Program-made: the position numbers and the translations under genes
Shown here: piece after piece, positions 50,161 through 59,100 of the stretch
Layout of the letters: every line of letters begins with the position of its first letter
Numbering within the stretch: position 1 is the stretch's first letter
The notes under the pieces: model-generated
Seen by the model: the letters and a program-made list of their open reading frames with translations, nothing else
The model's database searches: none
Told to the model about the DNA's origin: nothing
DNA from: Streptomyces sp. YPW6
GTDB taxonomy: Bacteria; Actinomycetota; Actinomycetes; Streptomycetales; Streptomycetaceae
Assembly: GCF_018866325.1 (NCBI RefSeq)
Contig: NZ_CP076457.1
Location: forward strand, 4,437,001-4,501,000
DNA length: 64,000 bases
Direction of reading: 5' to 3'

Positions 50161-51086
50161 GTGTCGGCCTCCTCTACGGAGGGCCGCCACTGGTAGCCGG
50201 CCAGCCGGGCTGCACCATCGAGGGAGGAGAGGCCGAAGCGGAGCGCGACGTCGGCGATCTGACCGGTCTGCTCGAAGATCTTCGCGGCGAGCCAGCTGGA
50301 GACGTCTCGCGGAGCCGCCGAGCGTCCCTCAGCCGCGATAGCACCACTACGGACGATCTCACCGAAGGCGGTGCACACGCTGGACTGGCGCCGGTAGGCG
50401 GGTGAGTCGGCGATAGTGGCGAGGGTTTCGGCGCCGTCCGCGCTTGAGTGCTTGAGGATGCATTCGGCGCGCAGGCGCAGGACTCTGGTGCTCCAGTCGT
50501 CGTCGAGCGGGCAGTAGCGGGCTGTGGTGTGAGTGGTGCCGCAGGCCCAGACCCGGGCGTGCGGGAGATCGAGGTCGCTGACGGTGGTGTAGCCGATCTC
50601 GCCGGTGTGCAGGCCGGAGAGCAGGAGGCCGAGGACGGTGGCGTGCCGAGTCTGGGGCATGCCGCGTTCGGCGTGGAACCGTAGCGCTTCAATGTCGCGG
50701 TCGGAGAGCGCGCCCGCGGGCCGGGGCGCGGACCGCGGGATCGGCGGAAGGTCGAGCAACGGGGCTTTTGTCGTCAGGCCGAGGTGCCGGGCCTCCGCGA
50801 ACAGGGCGTCGACGCCTGACTTGCGGACGCGGCGCGTGCTGTCGGCGGGTGTGGTGATCAGCCGCCCCTGCCGGTCGCGTCCTGGCGCGTCCACGAAGGT
50901 CTGAGCGACGGCGTCTGTGATGTCGTCCAGCCGAGTGACGCCCAGAGCCGTGGTGAACCGCAGCAGGCGCTCGCCGACCTTGATGTAGGACTCGGCAGTC
51001 TGGGCGCTCAGGCGCCCGTTCCGGACAGCCGTGTCCCACTCGCGTACGACCCGGAGGAAGGCTGAGCGGAGGGTGATCCTAGGCAT
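50157..51086 (-). CDS. Tyrosine-recombinase-like protein lacking catalytic residues
   Basis: This 309-residue protein has the two-part form of phage integrases. An N-terminal SAM-like helical domain (SAFLRVVREWDTAVRNGRLSAQTAESYIKVGERLLRF, DITDAVAQTFV) is followed by a catalytic-type domain (LSDRDIEALRFHAE, LGLLLSGLHTGEIGYTTVSDLDLPHARVW). The box I Arg is H160 (LSGLHTGE). The box II H-x2-R is reduced to R260, and the third His/Trp reads FGLSS. A terminal Tyr (AGYQW, Y298) remains. It should bind DNA but not cleave by the normal mechanism. It is translationally coupled to the DDE-type gene, implying a two-protein unit. The upstream 242 bp contain a terminator-like stem and its promoter. Confidence 0.72.
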   Translation of the reverse strand: MPRITLRSAFLRVVREWDTAVRNGRLSAQTAESYIKVGERLLRFTTALGVTRLDDITDAVAQTFVDAPGRDRQGRLITTPADSTRRVRKSGVDALFAEARHLGLTTKAPLLDLPPIPRSAPRPAGALSDRDIEALRFHAERGMPQTRHATVLGLLLSGLHTGEIGYTTVSDLDLPHARVWACGTTHTTARYCPLDDDWSTRVLRLRAECILKHSSADGAETLATIADSPAYRRQSSVCTAFGEIVRSGAIAAEGRSAAPRDVSSWLAAKIFEQTGQIADVALRFGLSSLDGAARLAGYQWRPSVEEADT

Positions 51087-51219
51087 GGAGACCTCCCGCT
51101 CGCTCGCCGGAGCGCTGCTGGACAGTGGTCATGATCACTGGATTCGACGAAACGTGTGGGGTGCGCGGCTCAGTCGCGCTACGGTGACTGGTGGCTCTCG
51201 CCTCGTGTGAGGGCACGCC

Positions 51220-51245
51220 AAAGCCCCCTCTCTCGTGGGCTCTTT
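51220..51245 (-). terminator. Imperfect hairpin between the 408-residue-frame gene and the recombinase gene region
   Basis: AAAGCCC (51220-51226) pairs with GGGCTCTTT (51237-51245) with one bulge. It lies upstream (in the minus-strand sense, downstream end) between the stop of the gene ending at 51329 and the start at 51086, so it may separate these two minus-strand genes into different transcripts. The remaining 51087-51328 has no gene. Confidence 0.45.
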
Positions 51246-51328
51246 GCCCGCGGGGAAGTGGTGGGTTTTCGGTGGGGGGTCCGGAGGCGCCGAACCGGCC
51301 AAGGAGATAGCGCCTCCGGACCCAGCTC

Positions 51329-52433
51329 TCAGCTGTTCATGGACTCCTTTCGCAGCGGCGCGGCGGAACCCAGCTGCTGGATCAGCCGGTGGGTGTCGAG
51401 CCATTCGCCACGGTCCATCGCCGCGATGGCAGCCAGTGGCCACAGCGGGACGAGGAGTTCGGCCTTCAGCGGCGCCTCGCTCCTCTGTGCGCGAGCGCTC
51501 ACCGCAGACAACACAGTGACCAGCCCGGTCACGTGGTCATGCAGAGCGGCGGCCTCATCGGGATTCATGTGCCACGCCTCCCCCATGCCGAGGTGTGCCG
51601 ACAGCAGCTTCTCGACGTCCACGTCGGGGCCCAGGCGGTGGTCGGCCTCGCCTTCTCTGCGAGGGCCGGGGACGGTTGGCTCGTCCTTGTCTGAACGGCG
51701 AGAGGCCTCGGCGTCGGGGGCCGAAGAGCACGAGAATCCGGCGTCGCCAGCCGGCCCGCCTGTCTGAGGCTCTTCGGTCGTGGAGGATTGCCCTGGACCC
51801 GTCTGCGCGGTGGGCTCCTCGGACGCTGCGGTGCTGCCCGAGGCAGGGGCAACGTGCTCGTACCACCGGATGAGACCGTCGGGCTCCTCGATGAGAAAGC
51901 CCGTCGCGACCATCAGATCGAGGAGACGGTCGACCGCCTTTTCATGACCACGAGTTCGTACCTGCCGAAGGAACTTCAGCCTGAGTGCGACCCGGGGTGC
52001 GGGTCCCTGCTCGAGACGCTCTCGTGCGGATCGTACGAACCACAGTTTCTGCCAGTCCGTGCGGAGGGCGCTCAGCCCCTCTGTCCGGCCGTTTGCCCAG
52101 GCGCGGGCGATCTCCTGAGCGCTCAGTGATGGCCTGTAGATGCCCCGAGCGGAGATCTTCTCGACCAGACCACAGTCGGTCAGGAACTTCATGGAGATCC
52201 CGATCCGCCACGGACCGATGTCAGTTGCCTCATCCATCGCGCTGACGTGGAACTGCTCGGTGAACCTCCCTGCTGTGGGGATCAGGTCGCAGTACGTCGA
52301 CGCAGGCACGCGAGGGTGAGGCAGCGGTTTCGCCGGCTCGGCCTGTGCCGAGTGGTGACCTTTGCCAGCCAAGGCGTCCTCCAGGGGCCGTGCGAGAGTT
52401 GGCGCGTGCGCAGCGTAGAACACGGTCGTCGCC
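51329..52433 (-). CDS. Uncharacterised protein with winged-helix-like N-terminal half
   Basis: The start is uncertain. GTG 52433 (FYAAHAPTLARPLEDALAGKG) gives 367 residues. A TTG within EDALAGKG has a better GGAGG site, and the frame stays open to 52555, but that part looks non-coding. The N-terminal half (TYCDLIPTAGRFTEQFHVSAMDEATDIGPWRIGISMKFLTDCGLVEKIS, then ALRLKFLRQVRTRGHEKAVDRLLDLMVATGFLIEE) suggests one or two winged-helix units. A Ser/Thr/Glu/Gly linker of about 90 residues leads to a helical C-terminal part (HDHVTGLVTVLSAVSARAQ, LVPLWPLAAIAAMDRGEWLDTHRLIQQL). No family is recognised. It may belong with the recombinase/DDE pair just downstream, or be an independent regulator. Confidence 0.62.
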
Positions 52434-52610
52434 TGGCGCAGGCAAACTGTGGATCTTGTTGCTGAGCAACACGTCTGCCAGCAGACGGAGTTGGAGCTGC
52501 GCTGGCGTTTCGGCACCTGCACTCGCCAGGGCGGCGCCCCTGGCGACGTCCTCATGGCGCAGCCCGGCGGTGCTGTAGGGGGCGAGGCGTGACGCTAATA
52601 ACTTGATCCA

Positions 52611-52624
52611 CGCCAGCGCTGGCG
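52611..52624. promoter_or_regulatory. 14-bp palindrome CGCCAGCGCTGGCG
   Basis: It is a perfect palindrome in the region upstream of the minus-strand gene at 51329-52433 and of the plus-strand XRE gene. It could be a site for the nearby XRE protein. The remaining sequence from 52434 to 52837 shows no supported gene. Confidence 0.4.
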
Positions 52625-52837
52625 GTGAGTTTTGTGTGCCATCTGTGCCGCTGTGGATAGGCCGCTTGGAGTGGCCGTCCCAAGCGTGAGGCGCAGCTCG
52701 GTCGCTCGCGAAAGATCACTGGAGATTCCTTTCCGGACCCGCCCCTCCAGGGGTGCTATATCAGTAGCATGGGTGAGGTGGGTCCGCATTCCGAGCGCCC
52801 TTCCGTCACACTTGTCAGGTGCCTGGAGGAACGAGAC

Positions 52838-52891
52838 GTGCGCAGAGGCCGAACACATACGTGGTCGGCGGCGAATGGCCGCATGCCATGA
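52838..52891 (+). CDS. Short leader ORF coupled to an XRE gene
   Basis: GTG 52838 is preceded by GGAGG at good spacing and opens a 17-codon frame (MRRGRTHTWSAANGRMP). Its TGA (52889-52891) overlaps ATG 52888 of the XRE gene in the form ATGA. The next gene has no ribosome site of its own, so translation of the leader may deliver ribosomes to it. The peptide itself resembles nothing known. Confidence 0.4.
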   Translation: MRRGRTHTWSAANGRMP

Positions 52892-53211
52892 TGGAGCCGC
52901 ACCGTGGTGCCCTCGTCGCACAGGCCATCGCTCGGAAGCTCGCCCAGGCGATGTCTGACCAAGGACTGAGCGCCAATGCCCTTGCTCGCAGAAGCGGGGT
53001 CAATCGGCAGGTGATCACCAACGTCCTGAACGGCACAGTCTGGGCCGACACGCTCACCGTGATCGACCTGGAAGGTGCTCTTGGTGTGATCCTGTGGCCT
53101 GATCACGTGCAGTGGCGCATCCCTGCCGCCGGCGAGGCTCCCGAGGGCTACAACGATGAGGTGGAAGGGACACCCGCCGAAGGTTCGAGCGCACCGGACA
53201 GCGTGGGGTGA
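52888..53211 (+). CDS. XRE-family helix-turn-helix protein
   Basis: From ATG 52888 the product has 107 residues. The DNA-binding domain covers residues about 10-70 (IARKLAQAMSDQGLSANALARRSGVNRQVITNVLNGTVWADTLTVIDLEGALGVILWPDH). The C-terminal 40 residues are acidic and polar. In-frame GTGs at 52819 and 52861 are possible starts, but the region before 52888 overlaps a short leader frame with a good ribosome site, and coupling through ATGA is the simplest reading. It converges on the kinase gene, separated by 189 bp without a clear terminator. A role in controlling the flanking mobile or defence genes is inference. Confidence 0.72.
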   Translation: MMEPHRGALVAQAIARKLAQAMSDQGLSANALARRSGVNRQVITNVLNGTVWADTLTVIDLEGALGVILWPDHVQWRIPAAGEAPEGYNDEVEGTPAEGSSAPDSVG

Positions 53212-53400
53212 GCGAGGTCGCCAGACCTCGATTGACGGCCGCACGCTGGGGGAACGCCTGAGGAATGTGGCAGTCGGCGGCCAGCGGCTCGAAGGCGGTC
53301 GTCACGGAGCTGGACCCCCTGGGTGATGTGGATGGTGCGGATGTGCGGGGCCTTGGCCTGCTTCAGTGACTCCAGCCGGCCTGCGAGGTGTACGAGCGGG

Positions 53401-54990
53401 TTACCTGGCAGCGTCGCCGTCGAGGTCCAGGCGGATCAGGGCCAGCGCCGTGGCAATCTCGATGGTCATCTCGTCGTCGGGGCCGAACACCATGCACATG
53501 TCCTGATGGAGCGGTTCGAGGACCTGCCGTGCTTCGGCGGCTCGGCCCTGGGCGAGCAGCAGCATCCCGATGTTGTGTCGTAGCTCCACCGCTTCCTCAC
53601 TTACGTCACTATCGACGGCCCGCACGACGTTCAGCACGCCCTGGAGCGCGGCGAGCGCGTCGGTGACCTGGCCCAGTTCGGCGCGGCACCGGGCCGCCTG
53701 GGCACGGCAGGCGCGGGACTGCTCGCCGGTGGGGCCGGTGATGCGGGCGTAGGCATCGGAAAGGGCCTCGAACTCGGGCAGGGCGGCCCGGTAGTCGCCG
53801 CCGAGGAGGCGGATTGCCGCTTGCTGGCGGCGCAGCGCCAGAACGGCCTTGCTCTCGGAGCCGAGAGCGAGGGCCGCGGGTTCGATGATCTCGCCGAGCA
53901 CCTCGGCGGCCTGAGCGAACCGCTCCTCCTCCAACAGGGCGTCGGAATGGGCGTACGCCTCCTTGATGTCCTCGCGCAGTTGGGCGGGAACGGGCACCGG
54001 CTGGGCCCCCGGGAGGACGGCCGTGGGCGGCAAACCATCAGGTGCGAGCGCCTGGGCGCGGGCACGGGGCGCGAATGGGCGACGGAACACGCCCGTCGGG
54101 TCGGGTGGTCCAGCCGGCCCGGCGCCAGTCGTGCCGGGCTCCTGGCCCGGAGGTGGGAGGAACGGCAGCAGTCGCGCGTACACCTCCTGCGTGTCGGCGG
54201 GCCGTGCCTCGGGCGCCTTGCGCAGCAGGTGCAGGACCAGCTCCTCCAGCGCCTCGGGGACGTCGGGCCGCAGCTGTCGCAGCGGGGTGGGGGCGGCGTT
54301 GACGTGCTGGTACATCAACAGGTACGCGTCCTCCGCCTCGAACGCGAGTCGTCCACTGAGGAGTTCGTGCAGCACACAGCCCAGCGCGTACAGATCGGTC
54401 TGCGGGGTGATGCGTCCGCCGCGGACCTGTTCGGGCGACATGTACTGGTGAGTGCCGATGGGGCTACCGGTGGCGGTCAGTTTGGTGACGTCGGTGCGCA
54501 GGATCGCAGCGATGCCGAAGTCGAGGACCTTCACGGTGCCGTCGCGTGCGACGAGGATGTTGCCCGGCTTGAGGTCTCGGTGGATCACCGGGACGTCGTG
54601 CGCGTACGACAGCACGGTCGCAACCTGCGCGGCGACGGCAGCCGCCCAGCTGACCGGTAGCGGCCGGCCGGGGTCCAGGTAGGCGGACAGCGGTACACCG
54701 TCGACTAGTTCCATCACCAGGAACAGCCGCTCGTACGACGCGTCGAGCACCGCGTCGTACACCTGCGGCACACCGGGGTGCTGGATGCGCGCGGTGATGC
54801 GGGCCTCGCGGCGGAAGCGCTTGGCGAACTCCTCGGCCAGTTGCGGAGAGGAGACCGATGCCTGCCGGATGAGCTTCACGGCGACGGGCCGGTCGAGCAC
54901 GGCGTCGTAGCCGCGCCACACGTCGCCCATGCCTCCGTGGCTGAGCTCCTCCAGGAGTTCGTAACGGTCGGAGATCGCCTCCTGCGGCAC
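53401..54990 (-). CDS. Soluble Hanks-type Ser/Thr protein kinase with TPR-like tail
   Basis: The 529-residue product starts at GTG 54990. The kinase domain covers residues about 10-270: Gly-rich loop ELSHGGMGDVW, K39 in VAVKLI, catalytic loop H137-R-D-L-K-P-G-N, D157-F-G and S185-P-E. After a Pro-rich linker, residues about 340-529 form TPR-like helices (AYAHSDALLEEERFAQAAEVLGEIIEPAALALG, RHNIGMLLLAQGRAAEARQVLEPLHQDM). There is no membrane helix or PASTA domain, unlike PknB. Such kinase-TPR proteins often occur in accessory or defence regions in actinomycetes; the substrate is unknown. The 386 bp upstream contain no gene I can support. Confidence 0.9.
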   Translation of the reverse strand: MPQEAISDRYELLEELSHGGMGDVWRGYDAVLDRPVAVKLIRQASVSSPQLAEEFAKRFRREARITARIQHPGVPQVYDAVLDASYERLFLVMELVDGVPLSAYLDPGRPLPVSWAAAVAAQVATVLSYAHDVPVIHRDLKPGNILVARDGTVKVLDFGIAAILRTDVTKLTATGSPIGTHQYMSPEQVRGGRITPQTDLYALGCVLHELLSGRLAFEAEDAYLLMYQHVNAAPTPLRQLRPDVPEALEELVLHLLRKAPEARPADTQEVYARLLPFLPPPGQEPGTTGAGPAGPPDPTGVFRRPFAPRARAQALAPDGLPPTAVLPGAQPVPVPAQLREDIKEAYAHSDALLEEERFAQAAEVLGEIIEPAALALGSESKAVLALRRQQAAIRLLGGDYRAALPEFEALSDAYARITGPTGEQSRACRAQAARCRAELGQVTDALAALQGVLNVVRAVDSDVSEEAVELRHNIGMLLLAQGRAAEARQVLEPLHQDMCMVFGPDDEMTIEIATALALIRLDLDGDAAR

Positions 54991-55376
54991 CTTGCCCCCG
55001 GTGTGCGTGATGAACAGTCACGGTCAGGGGTCAAGTGTGACCGCTGCGTTGATCTGTCGTCCAGCGGCCTGGTGCGATCGGGGCTTGGTCGTGGTGGGTG
55101 ACCACGGGCAGGAGAGTGCGGCGGCCGGTCCGCCTCCCGCCGGCAGGGCGTACTGCGCCCCACCCTGGGGAGCCCGGTCGCACCGGCGGCTGGGCCCCAC
55201 GTTTTGCTCGGTTGGCCGAGACGGAAACACCGTCCCCGCTCCGAGGAATCGGGGACCCACCGCCGGATCAGACGCTCCAACGCCCTCACAAGACCTGCCG
55301 CTCCGGCAGATCGTCACGTGCGACTGCAGTACGGTCTGGCAACTGTGTCGGCAGTGCCGAATCCGATGCAGCGTGG
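54991..55376. other. Intergenic region without recognised gene
   Basis: These 386 bp separate the start of the kinase gene and the stop of the EcsC-like gene, both on the minus strand. Open frames exist on both strands but none has a ribosome site or recognisable protein. A small hairpin (CTGCCG-CTC-CGGCAG) lies near 55297-55311. It should contain the kinase promoter. Confidence 0.5.
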
Positions 55377-56045
55377 CTACTTCACATCTTTGGCCAGGAC
55401 GGCGACGGCTACCTTGCCCACCACCGTCGTCAGGACGTAGTTGGTTGAGCTGCTGAATGCGACACCTACGCCGGCGGGAATCGCCTTGGCCATCGCCTTC
55501 TGGGTGAAAGTGATCGACACCCGCTTGAACAACTGCTTGATCGTGACCAAGGCCGGCCCTCGCAGGTACTGATAGACCAACTTCTCGGCGATCTTCATGA
55601 CCGCTGCCTTGCCACCCTTTGACGCCATCTGTTCCACGGAACCTGCCAAGGCGAGCACGAAGGCGAGGTGCTTCTTGTCCTCATCGCTCAGCTCGGTCTC
55701 GTAGACCTCGACCAGGCACATGCACATGTCGATCTGGAGCTTGAGTGCCGCGGCGATATCGGTGATACCGCCGCCCAGGACGGCGACCGCTGTCCCGACT
55801 CCTGGAATCACACTCGGGGCTGCAGTGACCGCACCGGTGACTGCCGAAAGTTTGGAGTACCGGCCAATTATCTTGGCTGCGATCCGGCGCTTGTCCTCCA
55901 GGGTCTCAGGCTCCCGCTCGAACTTGCCCTCAAACGCCGTACGGTACCCGCCGACGATCTCAGCGGCCGCCTGCGGTGTGATGGCGATCAGCTCGACGGC
56001 CTTCTGAAGCCGAGACTCTTCGAGCTCGTCCTGCGCGTGGTTCAT
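55377..56045 (-). CDS. EcsC/DUF697-like membrane-associated protein
   Basis: The product has 222 residues from ATG 56045 (MNHAQDELEESRLQKAVELI), preceded by GGGAGGGG. A helical start leads to a glycine-rich hydrophobic hairpin (SAVTGAVTAAPSVIPGVGTAVAVLGGGITDIAAAL) of the kind found in EcsC and DUF697 proteins. A helical region (MCMCLVEVYETELSDEDKKHLAFVLALAG) and a second glycine/alanine hydrophobic stretch (MAKAIPAGVGVAFSSSTNYVLTTVVGKVAVAVL) follow. It probably inserts into or attaches to the membrane. Function is unknown; EcsC-like domains appear in some effector and defence proteins, but that link is only suggestive here. It lies between the kinase and the type I restriction operon. Confidence 0.72.
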   Translation of the reverse strand: MNHAQDELEESRLQKAVELIAITPQAAAEIVGGYRTAFEGKFEREPETLEDKRRIAAKIIGRYSKLSAVTGAVTAAPSVIPGVGTAVAVLGGGITDIAAALKLQIDMCMCLVEVYETELSDEDKKHLAFVLALAGSVEQMASKGGKAAVMKIAEKLVYQYLRGPALVTIKQLFKRVSITFTQKAMAKAIPAGVGVAFSSSTNYVLTTVVGKVAVAVLAKDVK

Positions 56046-56129
56046 CGTTTCCCCTCCCGATCCGCTGCGACATGGCAGCGGAAGATCCCTTGCCCCATCG
56101 TCAAGGAGCGTCTTGCCGCTCCAGCAGGT

Positions 56130-56158
56130 CGCCCCGGCCGGCACTTCCGGCCGGGGCG
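56130..56158. terminator. Strong hairpin after the hsd operon
   Basis: A perfect 12-bp GC-rich stem (56130-56141 with 56147-56158) encloses a CACTT loop, ending seven bases past the hsdR stop on the minus strand. It closes the hsdM-hsdS-hsdR transcript and precedes the next minus-strand gene. Confidence 0.88.
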
Positions 56159-56164
56159 TACACA

Positions 56165-59100
56165 TCAGACGTCGTCGTCCAGACCCTCCTCGCGGCGGAT
56201 CATCCGCCAGGCGGCCTTGCGGGCGCTGCGGTCCAGACTGGACTTGAAGCCCTTGTCGGGGCCGAAGTACTGGCGGCCCATGCCCGCAATGGTGTCGATG
56301 TGGTCGGCCATCTTGTCCGCGAAGACGTTGTCGAAGACGAGGCCGAAGTTCTCCTCGTCGTTGACGACGGCCGCCGCCCGCACCTTCGGGTCGGCCTTGG
56401 CCTCCTCGAACGGCCGAATGACGTCCTGCTCAGTGAACTCGGTGCCGAAGCGCTCGTTGAACTTGTCGATCAACTGCGAGAGCAGCGACTTCTCCGCCTC
56501 TTTGGCACCGCCCGAGCCGTCACCGAAGCCCTGCATCGTCGTCGGCCCCTCGGAAGTGAGGGAGACGTCGTACTCGCCAGTCTTCTCCACCCGCATATGG
56601 CTGAGGTCGATCTCGCCGATGTCCACGCCGCCGTCCGCCCGGCGCGGCAGCCGGTTGAGGAGGTAGCGGCCGTAGAGGTGCAGTCGCTCCAACTCAGCGT
56701 CCTGGTACGGAACGATCTGCGCGAGGAAGCCGTACTTCCTGACGTAGTCGTTGAGAGCGGCGCGGAAGTCCTCCGCGGCCTCCTGGTCGTCCGTGTCCTC
56801 GCTTTCGAGCAGGGGCGTGAAGCGGGCGACGGCGGGGGAGAGCAGCCGGTACAGCTCGGCGTGCAGCTTCTCCCACTTGGACTGTGAGCCCGCGGCCTTC
56901 TCCTTGGCGGCGAAGTACGCCGCGGCGAACTCGTCCATCTCCTGCCCGGACAGGATCGCCGCCTGCATGACCCGGCTCTGCGCTGTGTAGAGCAGGTTGG
57001 GGTCGGAGGGGAGGGTGTTCGCCTCCTCGAAGTACGGGCGGAAGGAGTCCTGTATGTCGTTGGCGTCGTTGACGAAGTCCAGGACTGCCAGGTCCGCCTG
57101 GGTCTTGCGCTCGGCGGTCCGGTTCAGCCGGGATAGGGTCTGGACGGCGGAGATGCCGGTCAGTGACTTGTTGACGTACATCGTCGTCAGCAGCGGCTGG
57201 TCGAAGCCGGTCTGGTACTTCTCCGCCACGACCAGGATTCGGTACTCGCGCTGGCCCGCACCGCCGGTCCGGGCGGCCTTGTCGTCGGCACGCGTGTACG
57301 CGAACGCCTTCGGCAGCGCGCTCTCCGACAGCCCGCCGTTCTCCTTCGGCTCGGTGGTCTCCTCGCCGTCGACCGTGAGCGAGCCGGAGAAGGCGACGAG
57401 GACCCCCAGGTCGGGGTACTTGGTGTCGTAGTCCCGGTCCTTGATGTAGCTCTTGATCGCGCGCGCCATTTGCACGGCGGACTGCCGGGAGGCGGTCACC
57501 ACCATGGACTTGGCCCGGCCGCCGAGACGGCCCCGGCTGTGCGCCACGAAGTGCTCCACGATTACCTGGGCGTGCTGGGCGACCGTGGAGTCATGGGTGA
57601 GCGCGTACCGGGCGAGCAGGCCGTTCGCCTTCGACGGGTCGACCTCCCGCTCGTCGGGGTTCTGATTCACCAGCTTCCAGTACGTGTTGTATGTGACGTA
57701 GTTCCGCAGCGGGTCGAGGATGAAGCCCTCCTCGATCGCCTGCCGCATGGAGTACGTGTGGAAGGGCCGGTAGGCCGCCTTGCCGTCGATGTCCTGCAGT
57801 GTGCCGAAGAGTTCGAGGGTCTTGGCCTTCGGTGTCGCGGTGAACGCGAAGTAGGAGAGGTTCGCGGCGCGGGAACGCTGCTCGGCCCTCTTCTTAAGCT
57901 GCTCGTCGAGGGTGGCGGCGTTGGTCTTGACGGTAGTCGCGCCCGCGTCGTCTGAGTCGGAGTCCAGGCCGAGGTCGCGCAGCGCGGACCGTACGGCGGT
58001 GGCGGCGTCGCCGGACTGCGAGGAGTGCGCCTCGTCCACGATGATCGCGAATCGGCTGCCCTGGATCTCCATGGGGTTGCGCTGGAGGTAGTCCAGCAGT
58101 GCCGGGAAGGAGTGCAGCGTGACGGTGACGACCTTCCCAGTGTCGCGGGAGAGGGCCTTGGCGAGCTGCTCGCCCTTCGCCCCATACTTCTCGTCGATCT
58201 TCACGACGAGACCCGCGGTCTGCTCGAAATTGCCGACCGTTTCTCGGAGCTGGGCGTCCAGGTTGCGGCGGTCTGTGATGACGATGACCTTGTCGAACAC
58301 CGGCACGCCCGGCTTGAGGCCCTTGGCGATGGCCTCGGGATCGAGTTCGCGCGGGTCGGTCGGGGTGTGCAGGTCGCTGAGGCGGTGCGCAAGCCAGCCG
58401 ATGGTGTTCGACTTGCCCGAGCCGGCGGAGGCCATGACCAGGTAGTCGTGCCCGGCGCCGTGGGTGGCGGCGTGCGTGGTGAGCTTCTTGACCACGTCCC
58501 ACTGGTGGAACCTGGGGAAGATCATCGTCTTGGTGGTGCCGCCGCCGGGCGTCTTGCTCTTGTGCAGGTGCACGAATCGCTGGAGCAGGTCCAGCCAGTT
58601 GTCCGGCTGCCAGACCTGCTCCCAGAGGTAGGAGGTCGCGTACGTGCCGTAGGCGGTGGGGGCCGGGTTGCCGGCCCCGCCCGGTTGACCGGGGCCATTG
58701 GAGCCGGTGTTGAAGGGCAGGAAGCGGGTGTTCTTGCCCTTGAGCTGGGTGGCGACGAAGACCAGGTCCGGGTCTACGGCGAAGTTCGCGACGACTCGGC
58801 GCGTGAAGATCAGCTCGGTGGGATCGCGGTCGGTGCGGTACTGCTCCTTGGCCAGCTCTACCCCCTGCCTGGTGAGCGGGTTCTTCAACTCGGCCGTGGC
58901 GACGGGGATTCCGTTGAGGAAAAGAGTGAGGTCGAGCTTGTTGCCCCAGTCGGCCTGCTTCGTCGCATACACGAGTTCGCGGACGACGGTGAGGCGGTTG
59001 GCCCGGTATCCGTCGAGCACGGAGTCGTGGGCGACGAGGTTTGGCTTGAAGTAGGCGACGCGGAGCAGGACGCCTCGGTCCTTGACGCCATTGCGGAGGA

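Noticed and set aside
55024..55317. Open frame between the kinase and EcsC-like genes
   Set aside because: No ribosome site, no homology pattern, and equal-quality frames exist on both strands.
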